From Micromonospora antibiotica (GTDB taxonomy: Bacteria > Actinomycetota > Actinomycetes > Mycobacteriales > Micromonosporaceae): a stretch of DNA of 64,000 nt. Positions 7,596-15,386 of this stretch are shown one piece after another. The stretch lies in contig NZ_JAGFWR010000004.1 in assembly GCF_017599305.1 (NCBI RefSeq), positions 1 to 64,000 of the forward strand. Reading direction: 5' to 3'. The first letter of the stretch is position 1; the number at the start of each line of letters is the position of its first letter. A program made the position numbers and the translations under genes. Under the pieces are notes generated by a model. That model saw nothing but the letters and a program-made list of their open reading frames with translations. It was not told where the DNA came from and did not search any database.

Positions 7596-9353
7596 GTGCT
7601 GGAAGAGCTGCGGATCACCGGACTGGGCGTCATCGAGGACACCACCCTGCCGCTGGCCGGCGGGATGAACGTCATCACCGGTGAGACCGGTGCCGGCAAG
7701 ACGATGGTGGTGACCGGCCTCGGCCTGCTGTTCGGCGGTCGGGCCGACGCGGGCCGGGTGCGGGCCGCGCCGGGTCGGGCGACCGTCGAGGGGCGGCTGC
7801 GGCTGGGCGGTCGGGTGGCCGACGTCGTGCACGCCCGGATCGTCGACGCCGGTGGTGGACCCGACGACGACGGTTCGCTGCTGATGAGCCGTACGGTCAC
7901 CGTGGAGGGTCGGTCCCGGGCGCATCTGGGTGGCCGGAGCATGCCGGTGTCGATGCTCGGCGAGGTGGGCGAGCAGGTGGTGGCGGTGCACGGTCAGTCC
8001 GACCAGTTGCGCCTGCTACGCCCCGCCGAGCAGCGGGCCGCGCTGGACCGGTTCGCCGGTCCCGGGCACGAGAAGCTGGTCGACGCGCTGCGGGAGGCGT
8101 ACGGGCGGTGGCGGCAGGTGGTCGACGACCTGGCCGACCGGCGCAGCAACGCCCGGGCCCGGCACCAGGAGGCCGATCTGCTGCGGCTGGGCCTCGACGA
8201 GATCACCCGGGTCGACCCGCAGCCCGGCGAGGACGACGAGCTGAAGGCCGAGGCGCAGCGGCTGGAGCACGCCGAGGGTCTGCGGACGGCGGCGCAGCTG
8301 GCGCACCTGTGCGTGGCCGGCGGGGTGGAGGCGGCCGACGACACCCCGGACGCCACGGCGCTGCTGGGCACGGCCCGGCGCACCCTGGAGGCGCAGGCCG
8401 GCACCGATCCGGCGCTGGGTGAGCTGGCCGGGCGGTTGGAGGAGGCGGCCACCCTGGTGGCGGACGTCTCGGCGGAGTTGTCGACCTATCTGGCGGCGTT
8501 GGACGCCGACCCGGCCCGGTTGCAGACGATCTATGAGCGGCGGGCCGCGTTGCGCGCGTTGACCCGTAAGTACGCCGACGACGTCGACGGGGTGATCGCC
8601 TGGGCCGAGCGGGCCCGGACCCGGCTGGCCGACCTGGACACCTCCGACGAGCTGCTCGACGAGTTGGACCGGGAGGCCCAGCGTCTCGCGGGTGAGGTGG
8701 CCGAGCTGGCGGGCCGGTTGTCGGCCTCCCGGCAGGAGGCGGCGGTCCGGTTCGCCGAGCAGGTCACCGTGGAGCTGGCCGGGTTGGCGATGCCGCACGC
8801 CCGGATCGAGGTGGCGGTGCTGCCCCGGCCGGCCGGCCGGTCCGAGCCGACGCTGTCGGTCAACGGGGTCGAGTGCGGGGTCGGCCCGGACGGCGCGGAC
8901 GAGGTGGAGTTGCGGCTGCTGGCCCACCCGGGTGCGCCGTCGCTGCCGTTGCAGCGGGGAGCCTCCGGCGGTGAGTTGTCCCGGGTGATGCTCGCCATCG
9001 AGGTGGTGTTCGCCGGTTCGGGTGGTCCGCCGACGTTGGTGTTCGACGAGGTCGATGCGGGTGTGGGTGGGCAGGCGGCGGTGGAGATCGGTCGGCGGTT
9101 GGCCCGGCTGGCGCGTAGTCACCAGGTGCTGGTGGTGACGCACCTGCCGCAGGTGGCGGCGTTCGCCGACCGGCACCTGGTGGTGGCGAAGGACACCGGG
9201 GGCGCGGTGACCACCAGCGGGGTGCGGGTGGTGGAGGACACCGAGCGGGCCCGGGAGCTGGCCCGGATGCTGGCGGGTTTGCCGGATTCGGATCTGGGTA
9301 TCGCCCATGCCGAGGAGCTTCTGGCCGTCGCGGCCAAGGAAAGACGGCCCTGA
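7596..9353 (+). CDS. recN: DNA repair protein RecN
   Basis: A 585-aa SMC-like ATPase acting in double-strand break repair. Walker A is GETGAGKT near the N terminus. A long coiled-coil middle (about residues 150-400, with LERLEH- and ELDREAQRLAGEVAEL-type segments) separates it from the C-terminal signature GASGGELSRVMLAIE and Walker B LVFDEVDAGVGG. The start is the GTG of VLEELRITGLGVIED, the classical RecN opening; the frame continues ~50 codons upstream with no family similarity. A 230-base gap before it may hold its own (SOS) promoter, but no clear SOS box was seen. Confidence 0.95.
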   Translation: MLEELRITGLGVIEDTTLPLAGGMNVITGETGAGKTMVVTGLGLLFGGRADAGRVRAAPGRATVEGRLRLGGRVADVVHARIVDAGGGPDDDGSLLMSRTVTVEGRSRAHLGGRSMPVSMLGEVGEQVVAVHGQSDQLRLLRPAEQRAALDRFAGPGHEKLVDALREAYGRWRQVVDDLADRRSNARARHQEADLLRLGLDEITRVDPQPGEDDELKAEAQRLEHAEGLRTAAQLAHLCVAGGVEAADDTPDATALLGTARRTLEAQAGTDPALGELAGRLEEAATLVADVSAELSTYLAALDADPARLQTIYERRAALRALTRKYADDVDGVIAWAERARTRLADLDTSDELLDELDREAQRLAGEVAELAGRLSASRQEAAVRFAEQVTVELAGLAMPHARIEVAVLPRPAGRSEPTLSVNGVECGVGPDGADEVELRLLAHPGAPSLPLQRGASGGELSRVMLAIEVVFAGSGGPPTLVFDEVDAGVGGQAAVEIGRRLARLARSHQVLVVTHLPQVAAFADRHLVVAKDTGGAVTTSGVRVVEDTERARELARMLAGLPDSDLGIAHAEELLAVAAKERRP

Positions 9354-9472
9354 CCGCAACGATTGTGAGCGGAGGCACACCGGCCTGTGCTCCGGTGTGC
9401 TTCCCTGGGTAGGCGGCCCTGCTCAGGCATGTCGCAACGGAAATGCCTGCCTCCCATGCCAGGATGGTCACG

Positions 9473-10651
9473 ATGCGTCTACCCACGTTGCGCCGGACCC
9501 GGAACGCGGAACCGGACTCAGTTCTCGGCACCGCACGTCTGGACCGCCGTACCAAACGGCTGGTCGGCCGGCTCCGCCCCGGTGACATTGCGGTGATCGA
9601 CCACGTCGACCTGGACCGGGTGGCGGCCGACTCGCTGGTCGCGGTCGGGGTCGCGGCGGTGCTCAACGCCAAGCCGTCGGTCTCCGGCCGGTATCCGAAC
9701 CTCGGCCCCGAGGTGCTGATCGGGGCCGGCATCCTGCTCCTGGACGACCTCGGTGAGGGGGTCTTCGAGCGGCTGCGGGAGGGCGACACCGTCCGGATCG
9801 AGGGCAACACCGTCTTCGTCGGCGACGAGCCGGTGGCGCACGGTGACCTCCAGGACGCCGAGACGGTCGCCAAGGCGATGTCCGACGCCCGCGAGGGTCT
9901 GTCGGTGCAGCTGGAGGCGTTCGCCGCCAACACCATGGACTACCTGCGCCAGGAACGCGACCTGCTGCTCGACGGGGTGGGCGTACCCGAGATCCAGACC
10001 CCGGTGCAGGGTCGGCACTGCCTGATCGTGGTGCGGGGGTATGACTACAAGGCTGACCTGGACGTGCTGCGCCCGTACATCCGGGAGTTCAAGCCGGTGC
10101 TGATCGGCGTGGACGGCGGTGCGGATGCGCTGGTCGAGGCGGGGTACACCCCCGACATGATCATCGGGGACATGGACTCGGTCACCGACGACGTGTTGCG
10201 CTGCGGCGCCGAGGTGATCGTGCACGCCTACCCGGACGGCCGGGCACCCGGTCTGGCCCGGGTCAACGGGCTCGGGGTGCCGGCGATCACCTTCCCGGCC
10301 GCCGCCACCAGCGAGGACCTCGCCATGTTGCTGGCCGACGAGAAGGGTGCCTCGCTGCTGGTCGCGGTCGGCACCCACGCCACGCTCGTCGAGTTCCTGG
10401 ACAAGGGGCGCGGCGGGATGGCCTCCACCTTCCTCACCCGGCTCAAGGTCGGCGGCAAGCTGGTCGACGCCAAGGGCGTGAGCCGGCTCTACCGGCAGAG
10501 CATCTCCGGCTCGTCCCTGCTGCTGCTGGTCCTCTCGGCGATCGCCGCGATGGCGTCCGCCGTGGCGGTCTCCACCGTCGGCAAGGCGTATTTGGGCGTG
10601 GTCTCCGAGTGGTGGGACAATTTCGTGTTCCAGCTCGGCCAGCTCTTCTAG
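9473..10651 (+). CDS. steA: Cytokinetic-ring protein SteA
   Basis: A 392-aa protein. The body has a thiamine-pyrophosphokinase-like fold (GVDGGADALVEAGYTPDMIIGDMDSV around residues 220-245). The C terminus holds a membrane segment (SSLLLLVLSAIAAMASAVAV) followed by a short WWDNFVFQLGQLF tail. In Corynebacterium, SteA and SteB form a complex recruited to the septum that controls septal peptidoglycan hydrolysis; Rv1697 is the mycobacterial homologue. ATG at 9473 is preferred over the 9443 start. It lies 27 bases before steB. Confidence 0.88.
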   Translation: MRLPTLRRTRNAEPDSVLGTARLDRRTKRLVGRLRPGDIAVIDHVDLDRVAADSLVAVGVAAVLNAKPSVSGRYPNLGPEVLIGAGILLLDDLGEGVFERLREGDTVRIEGNTVFVGDEPVAHGDLQDAETVAKAMSDAREGLSVQLEAFAANTMDYLRQERDLLLDGVGVPEIQTPVQGRHCLIVVRGYDYKADLDVLRPYIREFKPVLIGVDGGADALVEAGYTPDMIIGDMDSVTDDVLRCGAEVIVHAYPDGRAPGLARVNGLGVPAITFPAAATSEDLAMLLADEKGASLLVAVGTHATLVEFLDKGRGGMASTFLTRLKVGGKLVDAKGVSRLYRQSISGSSLLLLVLSAIAAMASAVAVSTVGKAYLGVVSEWWDNFVFQLGQLF

Positions 10652-10678
10652 CTCCCGACCGATCAAGAGGCTGCAAGC

Positions 10679-11614
10679 GTGATCAACTTCCGGTACCACG
10701 TGGTGTCCCTGACCGCGGTCTTCCTGGCGTTGGCGATCGGCCTGGTGGTCGGTACGGCCGCCCTCAACGGCCCGGTTGCCGATTCCCTCAAGGAGACGGT
10801 CAACTCGCTGCGCAAGGACAACCAGCAGATGCGGCAGTCGGTCAACAGCCTCCAGAAGGAGCTTGACCTCGAGGAGGACTTCGCCGCCGAGATGGCGCAG
10901 CTCTACCTGCCCGGCAAGCTCACCGGCAAGCGCGTCATGGTGCTCAGCCTGCCCACCGGGCGGGAGCACACCGAGGGTGTGCTCAAGATGCTCCAGACCG
11001 CCGGGGCCACCGTGACCGGCCGGGTCGACGTACAGGACAAGTTCATCAACCCGGACAACAACACCAACCTGATGGAGCTGGCCGTCACCGCCGCCCGCCC
11101 CACCGCGCCCGCCTCGGCGCTGCCCGGCAACGGCAACGGCGTGGAGACCTCCAGCGCCCTGCTGGCCAGCGTCCTGCTCGACCGGACGCCCGGCACCCCG
11201 CCGGTCACCGACGCCGACCGGCGGGCGGTGCTGGCCGCGTACGCCAACGCCGGGTACCTCACCAGCGAGGAGAAGGTCACCGGGCCGGCCGAGGCCGTGG
11301 TGGTGGTCAGCGGGCAGCCCTACGTCGACAAGGACTCCGCCAAGAAGGACGAGTCGGTGGTGAAGGTCGCCGAGCAGTTCGACCGCACCGGGGCGATCGT
11401 CGTCGGCGGCAACGGCTCCGCCGGGGGCAACCTGGTGGCCGTCGTACGCGGCGACCCGGTGCTGGCCCAGACCATCTCCACCGTCGACAACGCCAACACC
11501 GTGCAGGGGCAGCTGGTCACCAGCCTGGCCCTGGTCCAACAGCTCACCGAGAAGCGGGCCGGTCAGTACGGCGTCGGCGACAACGCCACGTTGGTGCCTA
11601 GACTGCCCCAGTGA
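10679..11614 (+). CDS. steB: SteB / MctB-like membrane protein (copper transporter family)
   Basis: A 311-aa protein with N-terminal membrane segment (VSLTAVFLALAIGLVVGTAAL), then an extracytoplasmic coiled coil (SLKETVNSLRKDNQQMRQSV) and a folded C-terminal domain. The family includes M. tuberculosis Rv1698 (MctB, first described as a copper-related outer-membrane channel) and Corynebacterium SteB, partner of SteA. Adjacency to steA favours the cell-division role. GTG start, 27 bases downstream of steA. Confidence 0.85.
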   Translation: MINFRYHVVSLTAVFLALAIGLVVGTAALNGPVADSLKETVNSLRKDNQQMRQSVNSLQKELDLEEDFAAEMAQLYLPGKLTGKRVMVLSLPTGREHTEGVLKMLQTAGATVTGRVDVQDKFINPDNNTNLMELAVTAARPTAPASALPGNGNGVETSSALLASVLLDRTPGTPPVTDADRRAVLAAYANAGYLTSEEKVTGPAEAVVVVSGQPYVDKDSAKKDESVVKVAEQFDRTGAIVVGGNGSAGGNLVAVVRGDPVLAQTISTVDNANTVQGQLVTSLALVQQLTEKRAGQYGVGDNATLVPRLPQ

Positions 11615-11672
11615 ACGAACCACGTACCCCGGTGACCGGTTACCACCCGTCCGCCCCGTCCGGCGGTGCCGC

Positions 11673-12539
11673 GTGAGCGGGATCGGGCGGCTGCTCGCCG
11701 CCGCCGCCGGAGCCGCCGCCGCCCGGTACGCGCTGCGGGAGGCCCGTACCTCCCCGGCGGGGCCGGCGCTGGAGCGGACCAACTTCCGGGGCCGTACCGT
11801 CAGTCTCGCCGCCGGACCGGCGCTGGCCGTCGGGGCGTCCGGCGCGGGGGCGCTCGGCGCGGCCAGCGTCCCGGCCGGCGCGGCGGTGCTCGTCGCCGGC
11901 CTCGGCGCGGGCGCCGTCGGGCTCTACGACGACGTGGTGGGTGCCCGCCCGGAGCAGAAGGCCGCCAAGGGTTTCGCCGGTCACCTCGCCGCACTGCGGG
12001 CCGGCCGGGTCACCGCCGGCATGGTCAAGGTCGCCGGGGTGGGTGCGGCCGGGCTCGCCGCGGCCGTGCTGCTCGCCGCCGACCCGAAGGTCGCCGCGCA
12101 CCCCCGCCGGCAGCGTCACGGCGCACTCGGCCGCACCGCCGACGTGCTGCTCGGTGCGGGCGTGGTCGCCGGCACCGCCAACCTGCTCAACCTGCTGGAC
12201 CTGCGTCCCGGCCGGGCGTTGAAGTCCGGGGTGCTGCTCGGTGTGCCACTGGCCGGTGGCCCGCACGCCGGGATCGCCGCCGGTGCGGTCGGCGCCGCCG
12301 CCGGGCTACTCGACGAGGACCTCGGTGAGCGGGTGATGATCGGCGACAGCGGAGCCAACGCGCTCGGCGCGCTGCTCGGGGTGGCCCTGGCCGCCCGGAC
12401 GGGGCCGCTGGGCCGGGCCGGTCTGCTCGCGGTCCTCGCCGGCCTCACCGCGGCCAGTGAGAAGGTCAGCTTCACGGCGGTCATCCAGCGCACCCCGGTG
12501 CTGCGGGAACTCGACGCGCTGGGCCGGCGATCCGACTGA
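11673..12539 (+). CDS. MraY/WecA-like membrane glycosyl-1-phosphate transferase homologue
   Basis: A 288-aa polytopic membrane protein. Motifs reminiscent of the polyprenyl-phosphate N-acetylhexosamine-1-phosphate transferase family are present but diverged: GLYDDVVG (DD pair), NLLNLLDLRPGRALK (related to the family's N-x-x-N-x-x-D-G-x-D loop) and GERVMIGDSGANALGALLG (related to the GDxGS motif). Whether it is catalytically active is uncertain. It starts 58 bases after steB and ends one base before the MurJ-like gene, so it belongs to the envelope operon. Confidence 0.7.
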   Translation: MSGIGRLLAAAAGAAAARYALREARTSPAGPALERTNFRGRTVSLAAGPALAVGASGAGALGAASVPAGAAVLVAGLGAGAVGLYDDVVGARPEQKAAKGFAGHLAALRAGRVTAGMVKVAGVGAAGLAAAVLLAADPKVAAHPRRQRHGALGRTADVLLGAGVVAGTANLLNLLDLRPGRALKSGVLLGVPLAGGPHAGIAAGAVGAAAGLLDEDLGERVMIGDSGANALGALLGVALAARTGPLGRAGLLAVLAGLTAASEKVSFTAVIQRTPVLRELDALGRRSD

Positions 12540-12540
12540 C

Positions 12541-14211
12541 GTGACCAGACCGGCACCCCTCGCCGGCGTCGGTCGGGTGGCCGGCGCCGCCGCACTCATC
12601 GCCGTGCTCACCGTGCTGGCCCGGCTCGCCGGCTTCGGCCGTACCGCCGTTTTCACCTGGGTCGTCCAGGACAGCGACCTCGGCGGCATGTACGTGATCG
12701 CCAACACCGTCCCCAACATCATCTTCGAGATCGTCGCCGGTGGGGCGCTGGCCAGTCTGGTCGTACCGCTGCTGGCGGGGCCGGTCGCGGCGGGTGACCG
12801 GCGAACGGTGGCCGCCACCACCGGCGCGTTGCTGACCTGGACGGTGACCCTGCTGGTGCCGTTGGCGGCGCTGGTAGCGGTGTTCGCCGACCCGGTCGTG
12901 GCGGTGATCTCCGACGGGCGGTCCCCGGCGGAGCTGGCCGCCGGGGCGCGGATGCTGCGGGTGTTCGCCCCGCAACTGCCGCTCTACGGCATCGGCATCG
13001 TGCTCACCGGGGTGCTCCAGGCGCACCGCCGGTTCGCCTGGCCGGTCGTCGCGCCGCTGCTGTCCAGCCTCACCGTCGTCGGGGTCTACGTCGTCTTCGG
13101 CGTCACCCAGGGCCGGGACGCGAGCATCGCGCAGGTCAGCCGGGCCGGTGAGTTGATCCTCTCCGGCGGCACCACCGTCGGGGTGGTGGTGTTGTCGCTG
13201 TCGCTGCTGGTCCCGCTGCGTCGGCTCGGGCTGACCTGGCGGCCCGGCTACGCGTTCCCCGCCGACGCGCGGGCCCGGGTCGGTGGGCTCGCCGTCGCCG
13301 GGGCGGTCACCGTCACCGCCCAACAACTCGCCCTGGTGGTCATCCTCAACCGGGTCTCCGGCGGTCCCACCGGCTCCCCGCAGGTCTACAACCTCGCCCA
13401 GACCATGTACCTGCTGCCCTGGGCGGTGCTCGCGGTGCCGTTGGCGGTCGCCGCGTACCCCGGCCTGTCCGCCGCCGCCGCGACCGGCGACGAGCAGGGC
13501 TACCGGACGACGGTCGCCGCGACCACCCGGGGGGTGCTGCTGTTCAGCTTCCTCGGCGCGGCGGCCCTGGTCGGCACCGCCGAACCGGTCGGCCGGTTCT
13601 TCCCGCTCGGCGCGGAACCCACCGCCGCCGCGATCGCCGGGTTCGCCCCCGGACTGGTCGGCTACGGCCTGTTCGCGGTGCTGTCGAGGGCCCTCTACGC
13701 CCGGGGGGCCACCCGGGTGGCCACCGCCGCCATCACCACCGGCTGGCTGCTGGTGCCCCTGGTCGCCATGCCACTCGCGGCGCTGCTGCCGCGCGCCGAC
13801 CGGGTGCTGGCCGTCACCCTGGCGAACTCCGTCGGCATGCTGGTCCTCGGGGCGCTGCTGGTCGGCGCGGTGTCCCGGGCCGCCGGTCGGGCCGCCCTCG
13901 CCGGTGCCGGCCGGGCCGCCACCGCCGGCCTGCTGGCCGCGCTGCTGGCCGCCCCGGCCGGTCTGCTCACCGCCCGCCTGCTCGCCGGCGGCGGCACCCC
14001 GACGACAGCCGGGGCACTCGTGCAGGGCATGCTGTCCGGGGCCGTGGTCGGCGTGCTGTTCCTCGCCGTCGCCTGGCTGGTGGACCGGCGGGACGTCGGG
14101 CCGCTGCTCACCGGCGTACGACGTCGGCTGGGTGGCCGGCGACCGGCGGGTGACCCGCAGGACGGCGTCGCCCGCGACGCCGGTGACGGGAAGGAGACCC
14201 TCTCCCCATGA
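12541..14211 (+). CDS. MurJ/MviN-like lipid flippase
   Basis: A 556-aa polytopic protein with about 14 membrane segments, belonging to the MOP (MATE/MurJ) exporter superfamily. Family features include GRTAVFTWVVQDSDLGGMYVIANTVPNIIFEIVAGGAL at the N terminus, the conserved asymmetric core loop with QLPLYGIGIVLTGVLQAHRRFAWP, and YNLAQTMYLLPWAVLAVPLAV. MurJ flips lipid II; this is probably a second, specialised paralogue, since the main actinobacterial murJ lies elsewhere. GTG start one base after the WecA-like gene; its stop overlaps the glycosyltransferase start. Confidence 0.8.
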   Translation: MTRPAPLAGVGRVAGAAALIAVLTVLARLAGFGRTAVFTWVVQDSDLGGMYVIANTVPNIIFEIVAGGALASLVVPLLAGPVAAGDRRTVAATTGALLTWTVTLLVPLAALVAVFADPVVAVISDGRSPAELAAGARMLRVFAPQLPLYGIGIVLTGVLQAHRRFAWPVVAPLLSSLTVVGVYVVFGVTQGRDASIAQVSRAGELILSGGTTVGVVVLSLSLLVPLRRLGLTWRPGYAFPADARARVGGLAVAGAVTVTAQQLALVVILNRVSGGPTGSPQVYNLAQTMYLLPWAVLAVPLAVAAYPGLSAAAATGDEQGYRTTVAATTRGVLLFSFLGAAALVGTAEPVGRFFPLGAEPTAAAIAGFAPGLVGYGLFAVLSRALYARGATRVATAAITTGWLLVPLVAMPLAALLPRADRVLAVTLANSVGMLVLGALLVGAVSRAAGRAALAGAGRAATAGLLAALLAAPAGLLTARLLAGGGTPTTAGALVQGMLSGAVVGVLFLAVAWLVDRRDVGPLLTGVRRRLGGRRPAGDPQDGVARDAGDGKETLSP

Positions 14212-15386
14212 CCGACGCGACGTCCGCCCCCGATCCCCGGGGCACGGTGGTGCTGCTGCTCGCCTCCAGCACCGGCGGGGTGGGTCAACACGTCCGCTCG
14301 GTGGCCCGGGGGCTCGTCGAGGCCGGCCAGCCGGTGCTGGTCTGCGGCCCGGCCGCCACCGGCGAGCAGTTCGACTTCGCCGCCACCGGGGCCCGGTTCA
14401 CCCCGGTGGAGATCTCGGCCAACCCGACCCCCGCCGACGCCCGGGCGGTCACCGCGCTGCGCCGGGCGCTGGCCGACACCGACGTCCGGGTGGTGCACGC
14501 CCACGGGTTGCGCGCCGGGCTCGTCGCGGCGCTCGCCCGGCCCGCCGTACCACTCGTGGTCACCTGGCACAACGCGGTGCTCGCCGGTGGGCTACGCGGG
14601 CGGTTGTCCCGGCTCGCCGAACGGGTGGTCGCGCGGTCCGCCCGGGTCGCCCTGGGGGCCTCGGCGGACCTGGTGGAGCGGGCCGCCGCGCTGGGCGCCA
14701 CCGACGCCCGGCTCGCCCCGGTCGCCGCGCCGGCCCTGCCCGCCCCGCGTCGTCGTCGCGCCGCCGTCCGTGCCGAGTTCGGTGTCACCGCCGGGCAGCC
14801 GCTGGTGCTCTCCGTCGGCCGGCTGCACCCGCAGAAACGCTACGACGTGCTCGTCGACGCCGCCGCGCGGTGGCGCACCCGCATCCCGCCACCGGTGGTG
14901 GTGATCGCCGGCAGCGGCCCGGCCTACCTGCCGCTGGCGGCCCGGATCTCCGCCGCCCGGGCCCCGGTGACCCTGCTCGGACACCGTACCGACGTGGCGG
15001 ACCTGCTCGCCGGGGCCGACCTGGCGGTGGTGACCAGCGACTGGGAGGCGCGGCAACTGTTCGCCCAGGAGGCGCTGCGCGCCGGCGTGCCACTGGTGGC
15101 GACCGCCGTCGGTGGGCTGCCCGAGCTGGTCGGCGACGGCGCGTTGCTGGTCCCGGCCGGCGACGTCGACGCGGTGGACGCCGCCGTGCGGTCGCTGCTG
15201 GACGACCCGGACCTGCGCGCCGACCTGGCCCACCGGGGGGCCGTCCGGGCGGCCGGCTGGCCCACCGAGGCCAACACCGTCGCCGCGCTGCGGGACCTCT
15301 ACACCGAACTCGACGCCGACGGTCGGCCCGGCCGCACCGGGTCGGCTGTCCCCGGCACCGACACCCCCTCGACGGGACGCGCCTGA
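14208..15386 (+). CDS. GT4-family glycosyltransferase
   Basis: A 392-aa GT-B fold enzyme. The N-terminal part has GGVGQHVRSVARGLVEAG and VVHAHGLRAGLVAALA; the C-terminal nucleotide-sugar domain has VLSVGRLHPQKRYDVLVDAAARW and the EARQLFAQEALRAGVPLVATAVGGLPELV stretch with the conserved E-x7-E. It most likely transfers a sugar to a membrane-linked envelope precursor, given its place between a MurJ-like flippase and a large membrane protein. Donor and acceptor are unknown. Overlaps both neighbours (ATGA, then TGATG). Confidence 0.85.
   Translation: MTDATSAPDPRGTVVLLLASSTGGVGQHVRSVARGLVEAGQPVLVCGPAATGEQFDFAATGARFTPVEISANPTPADARAVTALRRALADTDVRVVHAHGLRAGLVAALARPAVPLVVTWHNAVLAGGLRGRLSRLAERVVARSARVALGASADLVERAAALGATDARLAPVAAPALPAPRRRRAAVRAEFGVTAGQPLVLSVGRLHPQKRYDVLVDAAARWRTRIPPPVVVIAGSGPAYLPLAARISAARAPVTLLGHRTDVADLLAGADLAVVTSDWEARQLFAQEALRAGVPLVATAVGGLPELVGDGALLVPAGDVDAVDAAVRSLLDDPDLRADLAHRGAVRAAGWPTEANTVAALRDLYTELDADGRPGRTGSAVPGTDTPSTGRA

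Noticed and set aside
13283-15385. Open frame leading into the 806-aa membrane protein from far upstream
   Set aside because: It overlaps the MurJ-like and GT4 genes in another frame and is Pro/Arg/Ser-rich noise; the true start is ATG 15386.
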